Shown: positions 18,086 to 25,549, numbered from the stretch's first letter. The stretch: 64,000 bases of DNA from Dasytiphilus stammeri_K (GCA_041944835.1 CP145879.1:1-64000), one strand, 5' to 3'. Translations and numbers: made by a program. Notes: generated by a model not told the origin, from the letters alone.

Positions 18086-19213
18086 ATGTATATACGAATT
18101 ATTCGATCGCATAATCATAATAAAAATTACACTTTGGATTTTGAAAATTCCAAAAACCAAGTGATTTTAGATGTTTATACTAATATTTTACCATGGTTCC
18201 GTAATGCCAATAATAAAACATTACATCAAATTTGTCATACTCTTCGTATTGATTTAATTGCCGATGTAGTTGCGATTACTAATACTCAACAGGTATTAGC
18301 ATATTCGGGTATAGGTAGCAAATATTATTCTAATGATAGAAGTATTGGTTATATAACAGCTAAAGTACTACAACATGGCGCTCTTCTAATTAAAAATCAT
18401 CTTCACCCATATGGGTTTCCGCAAGTAAATTTAGTAGTAATAATTCCAATATGGGAACAAGATTCTATTATAGGAACACTTAAAGTGGTTTATAGTAATA
18501 ATTATCTTTCTTTAGGAGATAGAGTTTTTTTTAAAAAAATCGCTATTTATTTATCCCAAATAATGTCTACTCATATTGAAATATCCCGTTTTCATGAAGT
18601 GCGTATTATAACTCATAAAGCTAATTTACAAGCTTTACAAAGAATGATTAATCCTCATTTTCTTTTTAATACATTAAATACTATATATTCCTTAATAAGA
18701 TTAAATCCAAAAATTGCCAGAAAGCTTACAATCAATTTATCATACTATTTACGGTATCATGTTGAAAAAAACGGATATGAACTTATAGATCTAAAAAAAG
18801 AGCTATGTTATATTAAAAATTATATAGCTATTGAAAAAATCCGTTTGGGCAAAAAAATTACTGTAATCTATAAAATAGATAAAGATCTTGAATTTTTTAT
18901 TCCTAGCTTGTTAATTCAACCCTTATTGGAAAATGCAATTTTTCAGACTATGAAAAATAGTAATGGTACTACTATTGTTCTTAGTATTAAACAAATGAAT
19001 GATAAAGTTATGGTATCAGTACGTGATACAGGATACGGCATAAGTGAAGAAATGATAGAGAGAATAAGACGTAATGAAACTCCTAATTATAATAACCGAA
19101 TTGGCTTATTAAATGTTCATCAACGTATTAAATTAATATATGGCAACGGATTATATATTAGTAAACATGGGCAGGGAACGGAAATTTATTTTTTTATAAA
19201 TAAATGTAATTAA
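18086..19213 (+). CDS. ypdA: YpdA-type sensor histidine kinase lacking the membrane sensor domain
   Basis: The protein aligns from end to end with the C-terminal two thirds of E. coli YpdA: a GAF domain (AITNTQQVLAYSGIG segment), the His-kinase H-box MINPHFLFNTLNTI with the phospho-accepting histidine, the SLLIQPLLENAI N-box, RDTGYGI and GLLNVHQRIKLIYG. The N-terminal 5TM-5TMR_LYT domain of about 210 residues is missing and no coding remnant is visible upstream. The N-box has lost the usual H-G after NAI (here F-Q-T). I chose the ATG at 18086; a TTG at 18026 would add 20 residues. No clear ribosome-binding site precedes either. YpdA responds to extracellular pyruvate in E. coli; a cytosolic version would sense something else or act constitutively. 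Confidence 0.88.
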   Translation: MYIRIIRSHNHNKNYTLDFENSKNQVILDVYTNILPWFRNANNKTLHQICHTLRIDLIADVVAITNTQQVLAYSGIGSKYYSNDRSIGYITAKVLQHGALLIKNHLHPYGFPQVNLVVIIPIWEQDSIIGTLKVVYSNNYLSLGDRVFFKKIAIYLSQIMSTHIEISRFHEVRIITHKANLQALQRMINPHFLFNTLNTIYSLIRLNPKIARKLTINLSYYLRYHVEKNGYELIDLKKELCYIKNYIAIEKIRLGKKITVIYKIDKDLEFFIPSLLIQPLLENAIFQTMKNSNGTTIVLSIKQMNDKVMVSVRDTGYGISEEMIERIRRNETPNYNNRIGLLNVHQRIKLIYGNGLYISKHGQGTEIYFFINKCN

Positions 19214-19242
19214 TTATCATTATTGTTAATAATTGAAAGGCC

Positions 19243-19968
19243 GTGAAAGCTATCATTGTTGAAGACGAAATTTCCACTCAACAAGAATTAAATTTGCTAA
19301 TAGGTCAACATAGTAATATTATAATTGATAAAATTTTTGATAATGGTTTAGATGTATTAAAATATCTTCAATCTAATAAAGTTGATGTGATTTTCCTAGA
19401 TATTCGTCTTCCTATTTTAGATGGAATGTTATTAGCTCAAAATCTCAATAAGTTTACTAACAAACCACTAATTGTATTTATTAGTGCTTATCAAGAACAT
19501 GCGGTTGAAGCGTTTGAAATAGAAGCATTTGATTATATTCTTAAACCTTGGCATGAAGCACGTATTACGAGAATGTTGCAAAAATTAGAAAAATTCTGGG
19601 AGCAACAAGAATCACTAGATCAAAATTTTTCTTCAAAATATAAGACGATGAATTTGATGAAAAATGAACGTTTTATTGTTACTAAGATTAGTGATATCTC
19701 CTATGCAGAAGCTCATAAAAAAATGACTTTTATTTATACCATCTATGGTGAATATATAATGCCTATCAGCATTAGTAAATTTTGTATGCAGTTACCCTTG
19801 AGCTCTTTTTTTCGATGTCACCGTTCATATTGTGTTAATCTATATCATATTATAGAAATTGAGCCATGGTTTAATCATACTTATCTTTTACAGCTTCGAG
19901 AACAAAAAATAAAAGTACCAGTAAGTCGTAGTAGAGCAAAAGAATTTCGGCAACTAATGCATCTTTAA
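19243..19968 (+). CDS. ypdB: YpdB-type LytTR response regulator
   Basis: The 241-residue protein has an N-terminal receiver domain (phospho-accepting aspartate in VIFLDIRLP near residue 53) and a C-terminal LytTR DNA-binding domain (about 140-241). It ends RSRAKEFRQLMHL, almost identical to E. coli YpdB (244 residues). It starts with GTG, preceded by GAAAGG, 29 bases after the kinase gene. It is an intact DNA-binding regulator directly upstream of the 7-deazapurine operon. Which promoter it controls here is not known; that it regulates the operon is my inference from position. Confidence 0.93.
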   Translation: MKAIIVEDEISTQQELNLLIGQHSNIIIDKIFDNGLDVLKYLQSNKVDVIFLDIRLPILDGMLLAQNLNKFTNKPLIVFISAYQEHAVEAFEIEAFDYILKPWHEARITRMLQKLEKFWEQQESLDQNFSSKYKTMNLMKNERFIVTKISDISYAEAHKKMTFIYTIYGEYIMPISISKFCMQLPLSSFFRCHRSYCVNLYHIIEIEPWFNHTYLLQLREQKIKVPVSRSRAKEFRQLMHL

Positions 19969-20106
19969 AGGTATTTAGTTCTTTCTCAAAAGCTATTGAG
20001 AGTTTATCCATTTTATTATGAGAATATTAATTCTATAATAATTTTGTTATAAATCACAAAACATCAGTATCTACTGTCCCGATTATCTAATATCCAAGGT
20101 CTCATT

Positions 20107-20173
20107 TCCAAATTTAATTGGACATAGACAATCTACAAGCTTAACCAATCATTCCTTATTTCTCCAAATTTAA
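20107..20173 (+). promoter_or_regulatory. Direct repeat upstream of the 7-deazapurine operon
   Basis: The 11-mer TCCAAATTTAA occurs at 20107-20117 and again at 20163-20173, 56 bases apart, in the 265-bp gap between ypdB and the operon start. The first copy is also half of a short dyad (TCCAA and TTGGA around ATTTAA). LytTR regulators bind paired direct repeats, but usually about 21 bases apart, so a YpdB site is only a possibility. The second copy lies about 60 bases before the start codon. Confidence 0.3.
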
Positions 20174-20233
20174 AACTGCCAAGTATATTATGATAACTTA
20201 CTTCTATTTTAAAATTTGAGGGAGATGATATGT

Positions 20234-20926
20234 ATGTTTGGCCAAAATCCTGCACGAAAAAAAGCTCCTGACAGTGATGAAAAAGTATGGATTGAAAATA
20301 TTTTTCGTACTATTCAGGGAGAAGGACCTTATACAGGTTATCCTGCAACTTTTGTACGACTTTCAGGTTGCAATTTGAAGTGCTATTGGTGTGATACACA
20401 ATTCGAATCATTTAAGTGGAATCTTAACCCGATAGATATTTTTCATAAAATAAATCATTTGGATTCTCCCACTCCTAAGTTAGTAGTTATTACTGGAGGA
20501 GAACCTTTTCGTCAAAATATTGTACCACTAATAGATTATCTTATACAAAAGAAATTAAAAGTACAAATAGAAACCAATGGCACTATATATCGTCCAATTA
20601 AAATGAATAAAAGTTTGACAATAGTATGTAGTCCTAAAACACCACAATTACATTCTAGAACAGTAGAAATAATAACTCATTATAAATATGTAATTGCACA
20701 CGGAGAAATTGATGAAAATGATGGGCTTCCAATTTACTGTACTCAATTTAAAGAAAAACGACTTAGGTTATTTCGACCTCCTAGAGGAAAACCTATATAT
20801 GTGATGCCCAGAGATGATTATGATAAAGAAACTAATCTGAAAAATCTAAATACATGTATAAAAGTAGCGATAAAATATGGTCGGACATTAAATATTCAAT
20901 TACATAAAGAACTTCATCTTCCATAA
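20234..20926 (+). CDS. queE: 7-carboxy-7-deazaguanine synthase (QueE-like radical SAM enzyme)
   Basis: The 230-residue protein has the radical SAM CxxxCxxC motif at C46, C50 and C53 (GCNLKCYWCDT) and TGGEP at 87-91, preceded by the QueE hallmark TIQGEGPYTG. QueE converts 6-carboxy-tetrahydropterin to 7-carboxy-7-deazaguanine (CDG) with S-adenosylmethionine. It is clearly different from E. coli QueE (223 residues), whose loop reads GCPVGCAWCDT. I chose the ATG at 20234 because GGAG lies 9 bases upstream; an ATG at 20225 sits directly against the GGAG. As first gene of the seven-gene operon it commits the pathway to a deazaguanine base. Confidence 0.92.
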   Translation: MFGQNPARKKAPDSDEKVWIENIFRTIQGEGPYTGYPATFVRLSGCNLKCYWCDTQFESFKWNLNPIDIFHKINHLDSPTPKLVVITGGEPFRQNIVPLIDYLIQKKLKVQIETNGTIYRPIKMNKSLTIVCSPKTPQLHSRTVEIITHYKYVIAHGEIDENDGLPIYCTQFKEKRLRLFRPPRGKPIYVMPRDDYDKETNLKNLNTCIKVAIKYGRTLNIQLHKELHLP

Positions 20927-20936
20927 GGAAAATCTC

Positions 20937-21545
20937 ATGTCAAACATGCAGGCATTTCAGAAAAAAAAAGCACGTCAAGCAGTCATAGATATTTTAACCT
21001 ATCTAGGTGAAGATGTTACGAGACAAGGACTTCTTGATACACCAGATCGATTTATAAAATCTTTAAAAAATCAAACCGAAGGTTATTCTAAAGATCCATA
21101 TTTAATTCTTGAAAAATTTTTTGAAGAAGTTGAAGGATACCAGAATTTAGTACTTCTTCAAAATATTCATTTCGAGTCTACATGTGAACATCATCTGGCA
21201 CCTATTGTCGGAAGTGCTGTGGTGGGATATCTCCCTGATAGGAGAGTAGTTGGACTATCAAAACTAGCACGTGTGGTAGATGTTTTTTCTAAAAGATTAC
21301 AGATTCAAGAAAGATTAACTTCTCAAATTGGACAAACACTTGATCAGGTTTTAAAACCTAAAGGAGTAGGTGTAATAATACGTGCAAGACATAATTGTTT
21401 ATGTACACGTGGTGCTTATAAACCTAATGCATTTATGACAACTATTTATTTTTCTGGTCTATTTGAGCAAAACTTACTTAAAAAAGATGAATTCTACAGA
21501 TCAGTATCTTTGCCTTGGGGGCATGGAGTACATTACTCTCAATAA
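20937..21545 (+). CDS. folE: GTP cyclohydrolase I
   Basis: The 202-residue protein is type I FolE, which converts GTP to 7,8-dihydroneopterin triphosphate. The zinc ligands are in STCEHH (C83, H86) and in HNCLC (C154 or C156). The GLSKLARVV and RLQIQERLT segments complete the active-site signature. It starts 10 bases after the QueE-like gene with an AAGGA site. Elsewhere FolE serves folate synthesis; here its position between queE-like and queD-like genes places it as step one of deazapurine synthesis, though it may serve both. Confidence 0.95.
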   Translation: MSNMQAFQKKKARQAVIDILTYLGEDVTRQGLLDTPDRFIKSLKNQTEGYSKDPYLILEKFFEEVEGYQNLVLLQNIHFESTCEHHLAPIVGSAVVGYLPDRRVVGLSKLARVVDVFSKRLQIQERLTSQIGQTLDQVLKPKGVGVIIRARHNCLCTRGAYKPNAFMTTIYFSGLFEQNLLKKDEFYRSVSLPWGHGVHYSQ

Positions 21546-21554
21546 GGAAAAATT

Positions 21555-22070
21555 ATGTATAAAATCAATCGAAAAATAGAAATTGATGCGGGTCATAGAA
21601 TTAAAGCACATACTTCCAAATGTCGGAATTTACACGGACATAGATATAAAATTCTTGTTACTCTTTCATCAAAAAAATTAATTCACAATGGATCTCAGAC
21701 AGGAATGGTGATGGATTTTGGTTTTATAAAAGAGGTTATGAATGAGTGTATTGATAGTAATTGTGATCATGCAATTATTGTAGACGCTGAAGATGAATAC
21801 CTGGTAAAAATTTTAGATATTGTTAACTCAGCACATCAAGTCAAAGATTCTAAAACGGCTTCACTTATATATAATTCAGAAAAAATGAAAATTTATCTCG
21901 TACCTTTTTCACCTACTGCAGAATACTTAGCAAAACATTGGTATGAAATATTATCATTAAAATTATCTACCCAATTTAATCAAATAAATAGGTTGAGTGT
22001 GGAATCGGTTCGGGTTTATGAAACTCCTAATTGTTGGGCAGAATATCCTACGTACTTTTTAAAGTATTAA
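21555..22070 (+). CDS. queD: 6-carboxy-5,6,7,8-tetrahydropterin synthase (QueD-like)
   Basis: The 171-residue PTPS-fold protein has zinc-binding histidines H14, H27 and H29 and the QueD-type CxxxHGH motif with catalytic C23 (CRNLHGH). The catalytic D71-H72 pair follows in NCDHAIIV. QueD turns dihydroneopterin triphosphate into 6-carboxy-tetrahydropterin. It is about 50 residues longer than E. coli QueD, mostly from an insertion around residues 80-125. An AAGGA ribosome-binding site lies 9 bases after folE. Confidence 0.9.
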   Translation: MYKINRKIEIDAGHRIKAHTSKCRNLHGHRYKILVTLSSKKLIHNGSQTGMVMDFGFIKEVMNECIDSNCDHAIIVDAEDEYLVKILDIVNSAHQVKDSKTASLIYNSEKMKIYLVPFSPTAEYLAKHWYEILSLKLSTQFNQINRLSVESVRVYETPNCWAEYPTYFLKY

Positions 22071-22081
22071 GGAGATTACAA

Positions 22082-23233
22082 ATGTTCAGAAAGAGTTATG
22101 TATTTGATGATGTGTTACTCGTACCAAAAAAAACTAAGGTTTCTAGTAGAAAAGAAATAAATATTAGTGTTAATTTAAATCGAATCGGACAGTTAAATAT
22201 TCCTATCATCTCCGCTAATACTCAATGGTGTACTGAAGATTCTATGGCGAGTGAAATGGCTAGAATGGGAGGACTTGGAATCATTCATAGAATGTGTACC
22301 CTTGAAAAACAAATAAGTTATGTACGTTCAGTAAAATCTATTTTAAAAATTAAATCTGAAAATGATTTTTTTCCAACTTTGGACAAGAATGGATATTTAA
22401 AAGTAGGTGCAGCGGTAGGGATTATTGGAGATTACTTTGATCGTGCTACACAATTAATTGAGTCTGGTGCGGATTTTATAACTGTTGATGTAGCTCATGG
22501 TCATTCTACACAAGCAATTCGTGCCATTAAAAAGTTAAATAAGTCTTTTCCAGAAATACCTCTAATAGCTGGAAATGTAGCAACAGCACAAGGAGTAATT
22601 GATTTAGCTAGTGCCGGTGCTAGCATAATAAAAGTTGGAATAGGACCAGGCAGTGTATGTACCACAAGATGTGTAACAGGAGCAGGAATTGCTCAATTAA
22701 CAGCGATTATGGATTGTGCGGAGGCAGCTAAAGCAATAAATGTAAGTATTATTGCTGACGGAGGAATTAAAAGTTCAGGTGATATAGTTAAAGCATTAGC
22801 AGCAGGTGCGTCGTGCGTAATGCTAGGGAGAATGTTAGCAGGAACTACTGAAAGTGCGGCTGAATTAATAGAAATTGATGGAAAAAAGTATAAAGCTACT
22901 AAAGGATTCGTAACCTTTGGTACTAAATTAGAACTTCAACGTTTACGTGGACAAAAAATTAAAAAAGAAGAACATATTCGTTATGTTCCTGAAGGTGTGG
23001 AAGCTTGTTTTGAATATATTGGTCCTCTACGAGAATATCTTTATCAATTAATAGGAGGAATTCAATCGGGGTTTAGCTATAGTGGGGCTACTAACTATGA
23101 TGAACTTTGTAAGAACCATGAATTTATTCAAGTTTCTCCACAAACACATCAAGAAAATCTACCTCATGCATTGAATATCTATGGCACTCCACCTATTGAT
23201 TATAAAAAAGAGGTAATTCAAAATAATGATTAA
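22082..23233 (+). CDS. GMP reductase / IMP dehydrogenase family enzyme without CBS domains
   Basis: The 383-residue TIM-barrel protein has the catalytic loop GIGPGSVCTTR with C193 and the flavin-free nucleotide-binding IADGGIKSSGD segment typical of the IMPDH/GMPR family. It lacks the CBS pair that IMP dehydrogenases insert after the N-terminal strand. The flap usually read as (F/Y)xGM(S/G)S is replaced by KATKGFVTFG, so the substrate is probably not ordinary GMP. The expected role is NADPH-dependent removal of the 2-amino group from a deazaguanine nucleotide, as for TubD in tubercidin synthesis. The start at 22082 has a strong AAGGAG site; the frame is open for 17 codons upstream. It overlaps the next gene by 8 bases. 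Confidence 0.88.
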   Translation: MFRKSYVFDDVLLVPKKTKVSSRKEINISVNLNRIGQLNIPIISANTQWCTEDSMASEMARMGGLGIIHRMCTLEKQISYVRSVKSILKIKSENDFFPTLDKNGYLKVGAAVGIIGDYFDRATQLIESGADFITVDVAHGHSTQAIRAIKKLNKSFPEIPLIAGNVATAQGVIDLASAGASIIKVGIGPGSVCTTRCVTGAGIAQLTAIMDCAEAAKAINVSIIADGGIKSSGDIVKALAAGASCVMLGRMLAGTTESAAELIEIDGKKYKATKGFVTFGTKLELQRLRGQKIKKEEHIRYVPEGVEACFEYIGPLREYLYQLIGGIQSGFSYSGATNYDELCKNHEFIQVSPQTHQENLPHALNIYGTPPIDYKKEVIQNND

Positions 23234-23696
23234 GATTTCATGGGAAAAAATAGAAAACTTATCTCTTAAGATCGCTTCAATAATAAGAGAACAAAAGATA
23301 CCATATGATTGCATTATTGGAATCTCCAGATCCGGTTTAATCCCAGCAGTAATTATTGCACATAATCTAGGAGTTAGAGAACTAACATCTATTTGTATTA
23401 AACGAAACAAAACCGATGATATTAATTCAGAAAAAGTTTACCCTCAAATAATAGATATTGGTTTAATGGCTGAACAGTATCTTAATTGGATTGTAATTGA
23501 TGATATTGTAGGTAGTGGAGAAACCATTAAATTTATTAGAAATAAATTCTCTATACCAAAGCGTACAATTTTTGTAGCTAGTCTATTTTTTAATTCTCAA
23601 AATGGGGATCTTAATAAGATTAAGAGATGGGTTAATTATTATGCTAAAGAAGAACAAGAATGGATTAGATTTCCTTGGGAAACAGACGACTGCTGA
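23226..23696 (+). CDS. Purine-type phosphoribosyltransferase
   Basis: This 156-residue protein is a compact type I phosphoribosyltransferase. The PRPP-binding loop VIDDIVGSGET is at 90-100 and the pyrophosphate loop GISRSGLIP at 32-40 resembles that of xanthine/hypoxanthine phosphoribosyltransferases. It would join a free base to PRPP. In the tubercidin pathway TubE does this with 7-carboxy-7-deazaguanine, which the three upstream enzymes here would supply. Its start overlaps the end of the GMP-reductase-like gene, so the two are translationally coupled. By hand count 6 of its 8 arginine codons are AGA. Confidence 0.88.
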   Translation: MIKISWEKIENLSLKIASIIREQKIPYDCIIGISRSGLIPAVIIAHNLGVRELTSICIKRNKTDDINSEKVYPQIIDIGLMAEQYLNWIVIDDIVGSGETIKFIRNKFSIPKRTIFVASLFFNSQNGDLNKIKRWVNYYAKEEQEWIRFPWETDDC

Positions 23697-23717
23697 ATAA
23701 ATATATAATATAGTATC

Positions 23718-24947
23718 TTGGATCTAGATAAGATGAGAAATTTACTTTCACAAGCAGACAATGTACAAATAGTGAATATTCCATTATCACCAGAAATTGA
23801 AGTGTCTAAGTATTTACATAAAAAATACCAAAAATTAATGAATTATCCAATAACTATTTTCAATGAAATTTTATGTAAATCAAATATTCCTTATGTCGAT
23901 AATTTGTTAAAACGTGCGATCATCTTAAAAGGCCTAGATATGACGGAAGATAATTATCTCAACGAATTTTCTCACCGCATCAGAAAGATACTTTCTTCAT
24001 ATCAGCATATAAATAACAATTACCAAGCAAGAAATGAATTATTCTTATCTTCATTTTCTCTATCAGATCTTCCTTTTCTAAAATATCAACCGGAAGATGC
24101 TGGACGTTATTTAACTTCATTCGTTTTTTGTATAGTAGATAGTAATCTTAAAACGAATTTAGGTTTTTACCGAGGAGAAATTAAAAATGAAAATACTATT
24201 GCAATTTTTATTGATCCAAGAACCGATGCCCATAGAATACTTGTGAATCATCTACAAAATAGAAAAAAGGTTTATATTAGTCTATTTAATGGTGGACCTA
24301 TAGCTACTTATATTAGTGCGGCTAGTAAAATTCCGGATAGAATTGATAGTTATTCATTTGCTAATGCTTTAGCAAAATATGAAATAAAATTATTTCAGGA
24401 AAAGCCTTATCCAGCAGTTCCTACTACAAGCGAAATAGTGTTGTATGGACATATTTATGGAAAAAAAATAACTGAAGGACCATTTGGTGAATTTAAGGGA
24501 TACTATTCCGATATAACTTCTAGTTATGAAGTTAAGATAGATAAAATTTATACCAGACAAGATCCATATTTTTTTGGTTTATTTTGTGGAAAAGAATCTG
24601 GACTAAATTTAATGCAATTTCAAAATGAAACCTTTATGTATCATCACCTAATAACCAATAATCTTCCGGTAAAAAAAGTAATATATCCATTTAATTATTT
24701 TTCGGAATTTGGAACCATCATTGAGACTGAGATACCAACTCATAAATTACTGAAAAAAGCAATGGAATATGATACCAGAAGCAAGATTTTTTTTGTGACA
24801 CGAAATGCTGATACTTTATTTTCAGATATGGCGATTTTTAAAATTTCTGTCTTTAAAGAGAGTTATGTTAAAAAAGAAATAAAAATGGGCGACCGAATTG
24901 GTATATTAATAGATAATAGAAACCATTATAAATGGGCTAAATATTAG
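23718..24947 (+). CDS. UbiD-family decarboxylase
   Basis: The 409-residue protein belongs to the UbiD family of prenylated-FMN decarboxylases. The diagnostic segment SEIVLYG...TEGPFGEFKGYY at about 238-263 holds the paired glutamates E239 and E258 expected in the active site, and the arginine-bearing DPRTDAHRIL segment and SLFNGGPI follow family order. It is shorter than most members (450-500). It is not E. coli UbiD, which has another sequence and context. UbiD enzymes act on aromatic and heteroaromatic carboxylates including pyrroles, so removing the 7-carboxylate of the deazapurine is the natural reading. The start is TTG (family-like N-terminus); an ATG at 23733 is the alternative. It needs UbiX-made prFMN, and no ubiX is in this window. 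Confidence 0.88.
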   Translation: MDLDKMRNLLSQADNVQIVNIPLSPEIEVSKYLHKKYQKLMNYPITIFNEILCKSNIPYVDNLLKRAIILKGLDMTEDNYLNEFSHRIRKILSSYQHINNNYQARNELFLSSFSLSDLPFLKYQPEDAGRYLTSFVFCIVDSNLKTNLGFYRGEIKNENTIAIFIDPRTDAHRILVNHLQNRKKVYISLFNGGPIATYISAASKIPDRIDSYSFANALAKYEIKLFQEKPYPAVPTTSEIVLYGHIYGKKITEGPFGEFKGYYSDITSSYEVKIDKIYTRQDPYFFGLFCGKESGLNLMQFQNETFMYHHLITNNLPVKKVIYPFNYFSEFGTIIETEIPTHKLLKKAMEYDTRSKIFFVTRNADTLFSDMAIFKISVFKESYVKKEIKMGDRIGILIDNRNHYKWAKY

Positions 24948-24979
24948 AACTCAACGAATATATATAGATAGGAAAATTT

Positions 24980-25549
24980 ATGCTTAAGTCCAAGTTTACT
25001 GGCAGATTACAATTTATACGCGAAGCAGAAAAGTTAAAAGATACTTTGCGGAGCTCCTATACATCCAAGGGACGTAAAGAAAGTACCGCTGAACATTCAT
25101 GGCGCCTTTGTCTATTGGCAATGACTTTTGAAGATCAGTTACCCTCTCTAGATTTTGCTAAAGTACTTAAATTATGTGTGATACATGATTTAGGAGAAGC
25201 TATCCATGGAGATATTCCCGCACCCGCAATAAAACCGGTTAATTTGATAATTAAGAAAACTCAAGAACATAATGATCTATTACAATTAATGGCATCTTTA
25301 AATGAAGATAACCGAAAAAAATTTTTACAATTGTGGGAAGAATATGAAGAATCTTCATCTGTAGAAGCACAAGTAGTTAAAGCTTTTGATAAAATTGAAA
25401 CCTTGCTACAACATAATCAGGGTGCTAATCCAGAAGATTTTGATTATTACTTTAATCTGACATATGGACGGGAAACTACTAATATTTTACCTTTATTTAT
25501 TAATCTTAGAAAAGAAATTGATGAAGAAACTAGAAAAAAAATTCCATAA
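24980..25549 (+). CDS. HD-domain 5'-nucleotidase (YfbR/HDDC2-like)
   Basis: The 189-residue HD-domain phosphohydrolase has metal ligands H39 (STAEHSWR), H69-D70 (CVIHDLGEAIHGD) and D137 (KAFDKIE), the layout of E. coli YfbR and eukaryotic HDDC2, which dephosphorylate (deoxy)nucleoside 5'-monophosphates. The N-terminal LKDTLR...GRKES segment is especially close to HDDC2-type proteins. As the last gene of the operon it would release the free nucleoside from its 5'-phosphate, a job assigned to a Nudix hydrolase (TubG) in Streptomyces. It has its own AGGA ribosome-binding site. Confidence 0.9.
   Translation: MLKSKFTGRLQFIREAEKLKDTLRSSYTSKGRKESTAEHSWRLCLLAMTFEDQLPSLDFAKVLKLCVIHDLGEAIHGDIPAPAIKPVNLIIKKTQEHNDLLQLMASLNEDNRKKFLQLWEEYEESSSVEAQVVKAFDKIETLLQHNQGANPEDFDYYFNLTYGRETTNILPLFINLRKEIDEETRKKIP

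Larger units (their letters stand above)
20234..25549 (+). other. Putative 7-deazapurine nucleoside (tubercidin-like) biosynthetic operon
   Basis: Seven co-directional genes are separated by 32 bases or less, with one 8-base overlap, so they form one transcription unit. In order: QueE-like, FolE, QueD-like, GMP-reductase-like, phosphoribosyltransferase, UbiD-family decarboxylase and HD 5'-nucleotidase. The first three produce 7-carboxy-7-deazaguanine from GTP. The remaining four fit ribosylation with PRPP, 2-deamination, decarboxylation and dephosphorylation, as in the Streptomyces tubercidin pathway. No QueC, QueF, Tgt or nitrile hydratase gene is nearby. Individual family assignments are firm; the product is inferred. 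Confidence 0.78.

Noticed and set aside
20101..20130. YpdB-type GGCATTTCAT direct repeats upstream of the operon
   Set aside because: Only a CATTTC core at 20103-20108 is found; the position one motif spacing away matches about half the bases, so it is not convincing.
20234..22070. The FolE, QueD-like and QueE-like genes as a queuosine tRNA-modification operon
   Set aside because: QueC, QueF, Tgt and QueA are not present, and the following four genes act on nucleotides or carboxylates and have no role in queuosine synthesis.
20234..25549. A dpd-type 7-deazaguanine DNA modification system
   Set aside because: No DpdA-like transglycosylase or other dpd gene is present, and a terminal 5'-nucleotidase points to a free nucleoside.
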